The notes under the pieces are model-generated. The model did not search any database. It saw only the letters and a program-made list of their open reading frames with translations, and was not told where the DNA came from. Below, one piece after another: positions 37,685-50,600 of a DNA stretch of 64,000 nucleotides (positions are counted from its first letter, which is position 1; every line of letters begins with the position of its first letter). Made by a program: the position numbers and the translations under genes. The DNA lies in contig QEYB01001046.1 in assembly GCA_017562135.1 (NCBI GenBank), positions 5,394,001 through 5,458,000 of the forward strand, in the 5' to 3' direction. The stretch is from Dipylidium caninum (lineage: Eukaryota > Platyhelminthes > Cestoda > Cyclophyllidea > Dipylidiidae).

Positions 37685-40506
37685 CTACCGCGAGGTGGTA
37701 TCCGTGTTCGTAGTAACACTTCGACCGCTTCCATTATCCTGAGGCCGGTAGAAAGTGTCAACCGACGAAGGCTGCTGAGGCTGTTGGTGTGGCAGCGGTA
37801 GAGAAGAAGGAGGGAATGTGGGAGAACCAAATGGGGATGAGGAGGCAGTTGCTTCCTGTGGCGGCTGCGTCGAAGGTGGTATTGTCACCTGTGATGACAC
37901 TGCAGGTCTTAAACCATTTCCCCCACTACCACTTCCAAACCCTGCCCAAGATGATAAACTTGTGAGGGAGAGTAGCCCGTAAACGTGTAGCACACGCATT
38001 GCATGAGTGATCTCCTCAATCGCTTCTTCTGTGTGTCCAGTTGAGTGAAGAAGACCGCGTACAGCGTCTAGGCTGATAGGAAAAGGCGGAGACGTAGGCG
38101 ATGACCAAAGATTGGCCCCCACCGCCGGCTCCACTGTGAGGCAGCGAGGCTGCCCCGAGAAGGCTCTGAGGCGCAGCACTACGACCGTTAAGGACGCGAC
38201 GGTTAGCTCCAGAGCTTCCCTCAACCCTCCCATTGGCTGCTGTGGGGGAGGAGAGGGTTCCTCCGCAGCTAGCAACACCACCTCCACTATGATGATGCTG
38301 TTGCTGTTGTTGTAGAGGGTGCACGAAACACCTACCTGGAGGAGAACAGGGGGATAGACCCGAAGTGGTAGAGGGGTGGTGGTGCGGTGGACCAGCTGGG
38401 AGCGTACTAAAGAGAGCGTAAGGAGAGCCTGTGGGATAGGCGCTAGCCACTGGGCCAGTGACGTCAATGTAGGAAATGTTGGGACAACTTGACGACAGTG
38501 GATCTTCGGCAATCTTCGTGAGTAAAAGCCGCATCGTTTCGCGAGTTTGGTTTAATTCACCTAAGAATTTATAATGCAAAAAGGTTGCGAACGGAATCTA
38601 TGGCTGTAAATGTTAATAACAGGAGAACTACAAGGGCCTATTGCTCTCCCAAATACTGTTATTAAAGTTAAATGCATCCAGTTCACGATGAAAGAAAAGG
38701 AATAGATTAAATAGTGAATAAAAATACTAGATTATCAATACTGGTGGCGACAATAAGGGAATTATGATGTAATACATTGACAATACTAGGGTACGAAATA
38801 ATCAAGCAGTCCACAACCGAAATAAAGGGGAATAAAACACAGTAAAAGCACAATAGCGACAACAAAATTAACATCACGGTTATGCGGACGTTCATTAAGA
38901 TAAGCTGTTAACAGCCTCACAGTGTTCAAAGGTTTTAAGACTTTATTCGGAAATAAAAACGGTGCAGGAACAGAACTAAAGTAAAGCGATTCCAATTTTA
39001 TTCGTTAGTGGTAATTAAAGCAGTCAAAATAAAGACATTTAAATTGCCGCATAATTCGTTGGCCGATTCAAAAATCTCTGAGATAAGGACAAATATACGA
39101 TTGGATACTGATGATAAAAAAGAATACAAATTGGGCGTGATATTCGGGTGAGAAACGAGAGTAAAGAACTAGAGTCGAAAAAAAAATTCTTGAAAAATAA
39201 CAAAAAATGTTTCGTCTTGGTACGCGGAACTGTGCAGATGGCAATAATACGACGGTATCATAAAAGAAGCAAAAATAAACAATGTAACGAATCAGTTGGA
39301 ATAATAAAGAAACTAAAGATATTAATTGAGATCTATCGCAGTTAGCAAATATTTTTCAGAATAAAATAGGAATTCTCAGCAGGGAAAAATTGTTTCGGGC
39401 ATTGTTATCAAGAGTATGGCCCGGTAGCACCAGCATTAGATACGAAAAGATCATTACTTTTTTCGATAAAAGGGAAAATGAAGCATTGAAGAACAATAGC
39501 GGTTAAATACCTACGTCAAGAATTCGTCAAAACAACCATTAACTAAGTAACTTAGTGAATAAAAGTATAAATTATCCGTAAATGGACTATAATGACATCA
39601 ATGATTACTCAAAATATGAAGCTCAAAAATGGCATATGCTTTCAAAATTTTAAAAATCATTTTTATGATTTGAAAAGGCGTTTAAAACAACACGTTGTTT
39701 TACTTTAAACCTACTTACCACCCACAGTAATGCACCTTTCAGCGAGATTCATTTCCCTAGACTTCTGAGAAACTTGGATGAAGGCGCCTGTTTTATTCTT
39801 TATTTCTTTTATGAAGCTTCCGCCCTTGCCAATGATCATCCCAGCAGTACTATTGGGCACCAATATCTTCACCTTTTCAAGGAAAACGGACATATATATA
39901 GACTATTTTGCGTATATTAGCTATCAACAAATTAAAGCCTGGGAACAAAAGGGGAGACATTTACAGGAACATCAAGTAAAGAGGCAACTAATTTTTTTTC
40001 ACCTGTTTATGGCGTTCGTAGGGCACCCTGCCATCTGATACCATCCTAGAAATCGTCTCCGGTTTTTCGTAGATTTTTTCAGAGATATAATCATAGACTT
40101 CTGTTATGGCGTCCGTAGTACCAATAATTAAGCAAACACGCTCGTTAGTCCCTGATAAAATTATACCATCAAGACTACAATACCTGGATAGAAATCATTA
40201 GCTTTGGACATTTTGACTTTAGCACCAGTGCAATTTTGTATATTTGTAATGGCTTCTCCATTTTTACCAATAATTGCACCTGCGGCCACCGAAGGCACGA
40301 GGATTTTAAGATGTGCATTGTCTGCTAAATATGTAAAACAGAAACATTCAACATCTACTTCTACATTGCTTAATCAAACCGAAGTCCTTTGACCGAGGAG
40401 CGTCAACCTCTACGTCTCCGACCGATTCATCTTTCGCATCATTGTCCGAGGCAGAAGGTAGCTCTACTTCGCCCGCCCCGGTCATCTTAGTATCATCCTC
40501 GGACAT
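37685..40506 (-). CDS. NOVA: NOVA-type KH-domain RNA-binding splicing regulator
   Basis: The proposed exons are 40506-40380, 40321-40184, 40151-40003, 39872-39719, 38560-38336 and 38133-37685, all phase-compatible, giving about 413 residues. The acidic N terminus starts [14 protein letters not shown]1 (about residues 43-120) has [19 protein letters not shown] and [14 protein letters not shown]2 (about 138-205) has [18 protein letters not shown] and AERCITVGG. After KH2 come KIAEDP and [14 protein letters not shown] then PTGSPYA, a signature shared with animal NOVA/Pasilla. NOVA proteins bind YCAY RNA clusters and control alternative splicing, chiefly in neurons. Introns of 58 nt, 32 nt and about 130 nt are present. 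The reading frame ends at TAG (37685-37687) after a Pro/Ser/Gln-rich tail. No KH3 was found, whereas vertebrate NOVA has three KH domains. Confidence 0.88.
38134..38335 (-). other. Probable 202-nt NOVA intron, region of dual open frames
   Basis: The strong donor CCAG|GTAGGTG (after 38336) and acceptor CCTCACAG (38134) switch between the frame containing VTGPVASAY and the frame containing [10 protein letters not shown]. Both frames stay open across the interval. A nearer in-phase acceptor (CATCATAG) would give a 49-nt intron and a longer protein, so alternative splicing is possible. Confidence 0.55.
40152..40183 (-). other. 32-nt intron inside the NOVA KH1 domain
   Basis: Donor CCAG|GTATTG and acceptor TTATCAG|GG flank 32 bases. 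Removing them joins FYPG to TNERVCL in phase 1, exactly as the KH1 domain requires. The 58-nt intron at 40322-40379 (donor GTTTGA, acceptor AGCAG) behaves the same way. Confidence 0.8.
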
Positions 40507-43500
40507 ACGGCGCGCTCTATTTGCATGGAAAATATAACAAAAAGTAGTTTAAAAATATCAACGTTGTTTTTGTATAAAGCTTACGCTTATATTTTAATGA
40601 ACCAAAATACGTCAATTTTTGTTTGGAATCGAAAATAGCAGCGAGGCAATGTGTAATTACCTGCAAAACTAACACTTTAGCTAGGAACTTACCTTATTTC
40701 GAAGACAGCATTATCTATTCTAAAACTTTTTTGCGATTTTTGCTATCCAACCCTTAAGTGCGACTAAAAATCATCTCTACGGCAGAATTTGCAAAATGCC
40801 CCACTTATCCCCCCAATGTTGCTCTAAATTACACCGTTATGTAATGTAAATCTACCTTTGTTAACACTGCAGATGGTACGCAAAACTTGTTCACGAGCTG
40901 CGATGCCAAACAACCTTTCAAAAGTCCGATTGCAGAGATCACGTTCTTCAATATAGATGATTTGGCGATCTCAACATACCGCGGAACACTGTAAAGAAGT
41001 AAAAGGATATTATGCTCTAGGCCAAACTGTATCTGTACGCTTTATATACACCACTTTCGCTGGGCTTGATATGTACTGTTTTGTTGGCATTTACACGTGC
41101 TCACTGGTCACATGGGATTGCCTGAGTCTCATATTTGCTTTAGGCTCGTTTTCCAAGTATCACATAAAAGTATGATAAGGGCAAAAGAATAAAATGTTTT
41201 ATAACCAATGTCTTTTCGTTATAATTGATGCATTTGTATCACTACAATTTTTCTCTCTGCCAGTAAGAAGGTCATGACGACGGTCGCGTAGGCCTATGAG
41301 GTTACAACACGAGCCTGCGTGAGCCGAGAACAGTCACGAAATTTGGTTCACTGAGAGTACGAATATCGATGTTCACGTTCTGTGGTCGTCAAGCGATTTA
41401 ATCACCGAAGGCTTGGCGCGTACTTTGACGCAAAGACCAGAAAACCAAACCACGAATGTTAAAAGGTATCATTCAGATCTGTTTGCCTAGTCCTAGCGAA
41501 TGATAATGAAATTAGCTCTGGCGCCCTTGTGGGAGCGTTGAAAATTAACATTTTTCTTGGCTCAAGCCATACTCGCATCAAACAACTGAACTCACATGAG
41601 AATGCTTCATTAGGATGAAAAGCATAATAACCCAATCTCAGTAATACAAAAAGACCTCGTCTATCGCTGGTTTTACGTACTAGGGATACGGATCCACCTC
41701 AAGATATCTCAACTTTCCCACAGTCGCGCCAGTATTAAACAATTCCCTGCAAAGGTTGCTGGTACCTCGTTCCGCTTACTTAAAAAGTACTTCGGAGGCG
41801 CACACCCTCCAACATATAAACAGCAAGATAAAGAGTCTTCGACAATGCACGAACGACTCTACTTTTACACCCTGTCATCAGCCCAAAATCCGCTCAAAGG
41901 TCTTACCGATGACCTACGCACAGGGACAGTCGACCGCGTACCTAATGGCGAACTTGGATTAATGCTATCCTTGTTTGATAACCTTCATGGGGTGTTGGTC
42001 CACGGGTTTGCCAACACACAAAGCAGAAATTTACATATTACTACTTACGATTTTTTCCTTCAAAATTAAGCTTTTCCACCCACAGAGTCTAACGGCTGAA
42101 TATGACGGCAGTGGTTAAGTCTTTGAGGCTTGATATACCATAGCTTGTACCATTGGTGGAATGCGCGCGAATATATAACGTGTCCGTTGTAACACCTCAT
42201 TTGCTTTCAAATTAGTGATGCTTAGTGCTTAGTTTCAGAAACTGATCAATTGCTGAATAGCAGTCAAGAGCATAGAAGAATTGATAGCCTCTCTCCTCAT
42301 AGAAGAGCACGGGAGGCCTCTTAGTGCCAATTGACCAAGATGCGGCAAAACTTTCTCCGTTAGATACCCGACGTAACATCTAAAATAGATGTAAAACAGA
42401 GGATAAAACGCAAAGCTGGAAAAGCCAAGTATATAGGAAACCCTATTAAGCGTTGGTGCCTGAGAGAAGTGAAAATGATGTGATTGTCAAAAAAAGGGGC
42501 CTCACATGGAGTTAGAGTCATATATATGCAAGTGATTGAGATTCGGAGATTCTGCAAGACTGCTCATGGCCGCATAAAGGATATGACAAGCTTGACCCAC
42601 CAGCTAAATCACCTTAGAGATGCAAAATATCCGCCGCATTGTAGCAGAGCATGCACCTACCAGTTTCAATGGATGGCGCCCACCAGTCTGGATCACCTAA
42701 AGAACCAATATGTAGGCTAATATTATCCACCAACTTTTACGTTAGTAGACGGATGAAAAGATGAGACAGGAAATAAGCACCAAGCCTCTATGACCACTAA
42801 GCTGGTACAGATAGTAAAGCATGCCCAGCAAAGGGTTTCAACAACAACAGGGCACGTTCTATCTACCATTTTTGCAGAGAACTGTGCTACGCGATGTAGT
42901 CCACCAAATGCATAGAAGAGACATACCAACTAGTTGGGAAATCCAGCCTCAAAAGCAAACGACACAAACGACGGACGTTTCATAAGGAGCAGGCGTATAG
43001 CATGCGAAAAATTCAGGAGCCACCCAATAACCGTCACGATAATTTCAGAATCAGGTGAATTCAACTGGCACCCGGTTTCGTGACGAGGACCAGGGGAGTC
43101 CACCGAAAGTTTGCCAATGCTCTACATAGAACCGGGAAATAGACTTTTGCAACCATCGATGTTCTCCCGCCGCATCAGCCATGCAGACATTAACGAACAG
43201 AAGATTTGACGATTCAAGACCAGTAGACCCAGGCAAGCGAGAATTGGCGTCTGTTCAGTGGTCAGTCGCTTACCCGCAACAGACACTGACCTGTTGCCCT
43301 TACTTTGGCGGCCCCTTGGAGGGAGGAACATATGTCCTTTAATTCATCATCAGTCGTTGCACCTGATGTGTTGTCGAAATTGCCAGTCTGCAAGCTCGTT
43401 GACTTCTAACAGTAGTATTTGGGAAAAAGCCTCGATCCCACGTAGGATGCGTATGTTCATACTCTAGCCCAATGGTGTATCAACGACATAGATCTATTGG

Positions 43501-44035
43501 CAAAGTGGAAATAAGTACAATCTACCGCGTCAACGCCTCAGCCGAAAAAAACATGTACAGCACACAATTATTGTAATGACGCATTTCATCGAAGAAACCA
43601 AGGAATTTACACGACGTATATTACTTGACGTATTGAAGGGACACGATCATAAACTGGAATAATGACAAACAAGGGCTTGATTTCAAATGAAATTAGGCGA
43701 CATCTTGGGAGTTAAGACATCAGAGTCGCCCGACAAGGTCAAAATAGGTTCATATAGGCATAAATACATATCTAATAGTTACGGTAAAGATGAAGTGGGA
43801 GATGTAAATGTGAAAATGCAAATAAAAAGTCGGCAGCACGTCGAGGTCAGGGTAAAATTTACAGAGAAACTGAGACCTTTGTACAATAATTGGTAATAAC
43901 CATGTAATCGAGATCTCAGTTTTCATATGGCAGTCCAAAAACTTGAAGACGTAGAAAATGCATGTTTTCACTCGTGGTCAAATCGTTGCTCTCCCTGCTC
44001 GTCGCATCTGTGGCAACAAACATACGTGTAGGCAT
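40507..44035. other. Intergenic between BCL9 and NOVA
   Basis: About 3.5 kb with only short, domain-free frames on either strand. It should contain the NOVA promoter and 5' UTR on the low-coordinate side and the BCL9 3' UTR on the high-coordinate side. Neither a polyadenylation signal nor a core promoter could be fixed with confidence. Confidence 0.5.
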
Positions 44036-44682
44036 TTACATGAGAGCAGGGTAGGCTCGTGAGTGGTTGACCTGCGGAGGCTGGGGTTGCAGCTGCTGAT
44101 GCAAATGACTCGGAACTGCGCCAGACGGAGGCATATAATACTGCTGTTGGGCTTGGGATGCCTGAGGTGTCGGTGGTGGAGGCATCATTAAGACTCCGCT
44201 GCTGCTGCTACTATTGTTTTGATTTTGTGGCAAATAGAAATCACCACCCATTATCGGAGCCTGCTGTTGGTGCTGCCAACGGTGCTGGTGGTAAGTCATA
44301 TCTCCCACGTACATCTGAGAGGGTGGAGGAAGAAAGCCTTTGGTGGCAGCGGTCGTAATAGTGACGGCAGAGGAGGTGGGAACAGGCACAGAGGATGGAA
44401 GCTCGGCATCCAATCTGTAGGTTGTAGATGTACTTGAGTTTGTTGACTGAGAAGAATATTGAATATGCAATTGTTCGCGATAAGATCCGCGAGGTTGACA
44501 AGTCGCATTGGCGGCAGCGTCGGGGTATGCGGTAACACCTTGGGCAAAATCGAAGGGACTCGTATGGTCCGCTTGCTGAACCTGAGATGGATCTATTGCC
44601 GATACTGCGAACCCCTGTAAGCACCTCGCGGAGGAGGCCGCGCTACCTGAATACATTGCGTCAGACAACGGCGCAATATCAG
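44036..44682 (-). CDS. BCL9: BCL9 C-terminal exon
   Basis: The acceptor TTTTCCCCTAG at 44683 opens a phase-1 exon that reads DIAPLSDAMYSGSAASSAR, continues Gln/Pro/Ser-rich, and ends SRAYPALM before TAA. As the last clearly coding exon before a 3.5-kb gap it is taken as the C terminus. Confidence 0.65.
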
Positions 44683-47600
44683 CTAGGGGAAAAGTAGGCA
44701 AATTTAAATGATGCCCCCGATTGAAAACGAAATAACCACTTATTAAGTACTTTACTAAAGAGACGTAAGTAGAAAGTACTAGGTGTAATAAACATTGCTA
44801 ACCAGCCTAATTGTCAGATACCGAAAGCTTTTTGCAATTTTTTATGGGAGTGAGGAAATTAATCCATACTGTTGCCTTCGAAATATGGAAAACAATAAGA
44901 GCTAAAGTAAAGGGGTTCCCACAGTGTGGGAGAAAAAGGCGAACAGCGGCTATTTTTGGATTAAAAACCATGATAAAAATCACTTGGCCACGAATAACTA
45001 CAGCTGTTATACAAGCTTGGAGCAAAGAAAGAAAATGAGTGCACAATCCGAACAATCGCGCTTATCGACTCGCACTCCCAGAGAAATCGAGACAACCAGA
45101 AAAGACGTTATTTGCAATGAACCCGAAATATGTTATTAGAGAAGGCAAAGCAATGAAATTCACACCCACTTGGCCTACCATGCAATTCATCAACAAAAGT
45201 GCGACTTTTTAACTTCAAATTACGCGATTGAAGGGCAAAAGGTAATATAGTCATTAAAAAGTTGTGTAAGATAGAGTGACTAAAAAATTGTAATATCGCG
45301 TTGGTTGCAAACAACTTAGAGAAGAAAACAGTTATTTAAATGAAAGCCAGTACACGAACAGGACGAAACTGCACTGTCGGCACTGGTTGGGATCGAGCTC
45401 TGCGTGGTAGGTGTCAGAGAAAGTTGCGCTGGTGGTGGCTGCGAAGGTTCGATTTTTTGCCCTCTCTGTGGCTGATGTCGGGAGGGGATCGTCGCTTTGT
45501 CCTCTGTTCGGGTATGGTTGAAGCAGCAGTAGCGACACAAGAGGCCGGGGGATTGGCTGATGGCACGACGTTGTTGGTGGCCACAGCGTTGGGTACCACC
45601 TGAGAGTGAGTGGGTGATTGCAGTCGCGACGCGGGTGACGCAACTGCAGAAGCTGTTGGCTGGGGCATTCGAGGTTTTCCACTACCACTAAGATTTATCT
45701 GTGTTGAATACAGACCCCCAGTCATATTTGTTGTGTTAGTTGGTGGCGCAGCGGTGGAAGGGACAACAGCGGACGACGTTGGTATGGATGTGGAGGAAGT
45801 GGGAAGGTACTGAATGGTATGGGGTGTCTTTGGCGTTATTTGGACGTTGGTCGGGGGCTGAGTTCGAGACTCCACTCTCTGATTGGGTGGGGGAGGCTGT
45901 GACATTTGGCATCCGTTACCACTGTAGTAAGGGCGCAGTTGCTGTTGTTGCATAAAGTGGATTTGCATTTGAGAGCTGTTACCCCCTCCGTTGACGTGTT
46001 GATAATGCATTTGTTGAACATTCAACTGTGCGTTGAAGAAGGTATTGCTGACCTTAAATTAAAAAAAGTGCCCATAGGGGAAGCTGCAACACAACCGGAT
46101 GGTGCCTAGCACTAAATATTAACATATAAATCCCCCAAAACTGTTGACCTAGTGAATAAGTGAAATTCAATTAACCTAGAGCTGGGTAATTTCGCATACT
46201 CACTGTATAAACATACTCAAAGATTGAAACTTTAGTGTCAGCTATAATGCTTCTATTAGCCAACTCCACATTAGTCATTATCAGTAATCTCTAGCTATAG
46301 AACCGATTATCTCAGCTTATGCGACTAATCTTGAGGGTTTCTATATCGACGCTAAACCGGGGATGTTATGTACGCATTCTGGGGTATGTAATTTTCCATG
46401 CGTATGGAGTGGTGCACGTCCGACTGGAGCACAAGCGTACGCGAATTACGCCTAAGTCTGCGTCTCCACGATAACACACCAACTCAAAACCTTAGATGAT
46501 AATTGGGCGCAACTGTGGGAGTGTACACTGCGCGAACACGCAGGAAGCGCACACGAAACATTGCAATGCCATGAGGGAGATTGGCAGAGCGGAGCCCGCC
46601 GCAACGGACGCTGCGTGAGTAGGGAGCGGAGAGCGGACAAGCGCTAAGATGTCCTATTCTCCCGCATGCGCATCGATTAGAGGCGGGAGCACGTGCGCGC
46701 GCGCGCGCACGCACGCACGCACTCAATAGCGCAAAGCGGCGGCGCAGTTTCTTCGCCTCGGTGCGTGCGCGCGCGCGCAGGCACTGTGGTCAGGCCGCAC
46801 CGGTGGCAGGTGCCTCTGCTGCGGCACGACATTTGTGCGCACGCGCTATCGCCGCACAGATTCACCGGCTCCCGTCGAGTCGGTCTAATGAATAATAGCG
46901 AGGCAGAAAGCCAATGAGCACACACTGAGGTGTCACTGAAAAACAAGAAAAGTGGACGGAGAAGCCGCCAGATAAATAGTGGTATGATAAGTGGCGCATG
47001 ATCACTCACTCTCAATTGTAACAAAGGCTTTGTGTGTGCGTTTTTTTACATAAAACCAACTTTATCTACAGTTTAAATGACCTAAACCTACATGGCTCCA
47101 ATCTACACGCCGATTTTCACTTTCAAAACACAGGAAAACTTGAACAGAAGCTAAAAGTGCTGAGAATTATTGCAAGTTCGCATACGTCCACACCCCGAAA
47201 AAGAGATTGCGCACTTGCCCTAAATGGATGTGAACGAGCGAGTTTTCACACCACATGCAGATTACGTGAAGTCAGATTATGTTTTCTCGAGTGCAGTGCA
47301 ATAATCTTCCAGGATAGCGGGTCAATCAGGCCCTTCGGAGGCGGATGGGTAGATAATAAATGCTATTTAATGTCGCAAATCATGTGGACAAATAAGACGC
47401 ATGAAAAACCTCATAGTCATTGTCTTTAATGATAAAACTGTGGCATATAAAAAAATGTCGGCTAAACTCTCGAAGCTAACCCTATATTACCTGTACTGGT
47501 TGAGTGGGTGGCTGTAACTGCTGTTGTTGTGAAGAAGGCTGAGAGGTCGTTGAAGAGGGAGGAAGAGGAGGCACAGAATTTGTGGTTGTGGGAGTGGTGG

Positions 47601-50600
47601 GGGAGGCGGAAGTTGGACAGATGGGCGGAGCGGAGCTCGGTGTGACGCATCGAGCAGTGGAGGAAGAAGGAAGCTCTGCAACTGACCGCGATTGATCAGA
47701 TGGAGCGAATGAACCGCATGAATTCGACGGCTGCAACCGATCCGAGAGTCGACCACCACCCAATAGCTGCCCAGAGGGGCCCGTGGAAAAGTGCTGCTGT
47801 GGCGAAATTTGCGGATATGGGGTGGAGGTAGGACATTTGTAAGCAGGTAAAAAGAGTAGAACCCCCTTAATTATTTACAAAAGCAAAATGGCATTTCCGG
47901 CCAAGTATAGACAAAATTAAGGAAAATAAACTCTCCCAACTCCTTTTAGTATTTCCTAACTTATGAACTGGCGAAATTAGCACTTGAAAAAAGTTTGACT
48001 TAGTAATGGATACATGTTAGGATGTAAAAGCCTACGTCCAGTTCCATACGGCGCGTTTGAGAGCACCAAAAATAAATCGAAAAAGGCAGTCAGTGGAAAG
48101 CGGCATAGGAAACAGCGGAGAGTTCGAATTGTCACAGCAAGTCAACCGTTTGGCGGTCCAGAGTCGCAAATCATCTTATTCTATTTATACGAAGAAGTAT
48201 GCGTACCCAATTTTTGACACTGGTTAAAGTATCACCATACCATTAGATTGCATGAAATCACATTCGTTCATTGTTTAAAGAAAGTAAAAATCGCTTCCGA
48301 TACTAGTAATAGTAGGCACGAAAGCCATGTACCACGTCTGGAAAACGTTAGAGAAAGTGTGAAAAAAAATATAAGTAGGCTTAGATATCGGGTTTCGAGA
48401 GGGAGGGAGAGGAGCAAAAACTCAGAAAATTCATCAGGTTGCTATTAACACGCAGAAAGCTTGAGTTGTGAGGAATCTAGTTAGTTGCAAATATTATATA
48501 CGCACGCAAGTCGATCTAGTGGAAAGAAGTAGGCAAGTGCAAAAAATAACAATAATCCATATGCGAATTTAGTAAAGAATGACCAAATTTACAAGTGACA
48601 AAGCTAATAAACGCCAGTAAACGATAAATCATAGAACCGCTATTGCGACTGGCGGAAGGGTGCCTGAAAGGCTAAAATTGTGGAAAGAATTGCCATCGCA
48701 GAAGATGAATAAGTCCGTCCTACCCAATAAATTAGTGAATGAGCCGGACAACCTCTGTACACTGAACAAAATAGAATTGGAAATCTCACCTGTTGACCAC
48801 ATTGAGATATCGGGATGGCTTGATAAGGAGGACCACCTGCAGCACCACTGGGGTTTGATGCAGAACTCATAGAATAAAGGGAACCAGTTTCACTATCAGG
48901 GTTAGGAATCATGGCAGGACCAGTCCCACCGGAAAAAGGGAGCATATCTGGTCCGGTGGCCATTCGAGAGTACCCTGAAGGTGTAGGGGGAAGAGGACAA
49001 GCGGCTGGGGAGTTATTCGAGGCAGAAGAGGGAAGAGGAGGAGGAGGAGGAGGGCAGAAAGGACCCTCAGAGCCGGAGAGTTGAGAGAGGCGCGCGAGAC
49101 TGGCAAGGCTTGCTGAGGTGAGGTGCTGCGTGGAAGAAGAGCCAGGTATGGCGTCCGCTGAGTGGGTATAACCGCCAACTGGAGGCTGTTGTTGGGACGA
49201 GGTGGGCGGGAGGGGAACAGATGCAGGACCAGAATGAATCGGCGAAAATTGAGGCTGTTCCAACATTGTTGTATTGCCAGCACAGATGGTAGACGCTCGG
49301 TAATTGGGGTTCTAGAATAAAAGAGAGCTTAGGAAGACTTCTAAAAACCGAAAAGCTAGAAAACATGCCATCGCTTTTAAATCATAAAGTCATAATCTAA
49401 AAATGTTATGGTGGACAATTAAATTAAAGTCAATCATTTTTCGGCGGAAAATGCAAGCTCAATAGTTAATGAGTTAAATTACTCTGAATTGTGGGGTCAG
49501 GCTGACATAGAAACTGATTTCCGAATGAAACCGGAACAATAGCGAAATAGGTAATTAGTTAAAGCCCACCATTTATGCCTACTTCCAAGTGAACTTAATC
49601 AGAGGCTTGGATATTTCAAGAATCACGATCAGTGTAGACTTGGTTGGACGACTTTGCACGGCCACAAAGTTAAAAAGTTTAATGTTAGTAATGAACGAGT
49701 TACTATTATTTCTTTAAATAACAGCACCTAGAGTAGTCCAACTCGTACTAATTTCCGCTGAGCGTCGATGAGGAATAGTGAAAATCTATTGTTCTCATTA
49801 CCAGAGTAGCCTAGTTTGTAGGCGCATAAGCATAGGGCGCGTCCCCATTTTGCTCTTTCACGTGAATACTAAAGTGATATCATCAATGCATCCAGAATTG
49901 CCAAAACAGTGAAGAAGAGTCGACATTACCCCCTCCCTCCACCTCACTGCCCTAGCCCGTCCTCCCCGCCGCTAACATTGCACATTGGGTGAAATGATGG
50001 CGGATGCAGACTATATTTAGCAACGCACCCTCGTCTTGGTACCATTCCCACGGAAAAGACTGCACCCATTGGTTAAGCCTAATTGTAGACGGTTACGCGC
50101 AGGCGCGCGCACTCTAATTTCAAATGCCAAAGCGAGCATGCGCACAGGCCCACGAGTGAGGCGATCCATCGGTTGTGCCACTTGCGCACTAGCGCGAATA
50201 CAAGTCGTCTTCACCCCATCCTCCCTATCCTGATTTGGGATAAATTATTTCACCACCATACCACCACCACCACCACCACAATCATCATCATCATCATCAT
50301 AATCACCGTGCCATAATTGATGAGTAGTATAGAATACGAAAATAGAGAGGCAGCAAATGGCGACAGTTTGCATGCCCAGGACCTTAACATTCCCCCTTAG
50401 CTGTATAGAGTCGACCATAATCTTGCGCAGTTTAATTAAGAAAAGTTAGCCCACTAATGAACAAGAAATGACGAAATACAGTGGCTTGGAAATAAACAAT
50501 GAAAATACAAGACACACACACACTATAGGCAGTTTATCTAAAAACCAGTAACTCCGATCTCTTCAAATCGACAAGTTTTCAAGAATGTTTAAAGCCTAAA

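Noticed and set aside
45836..46021. Alternative-frame ORF inside the BCL9 exon
   Set aside because: Shadow of the frame containing QQMHYQHVNGG and TIQYLP, which is supported by phase and composition.
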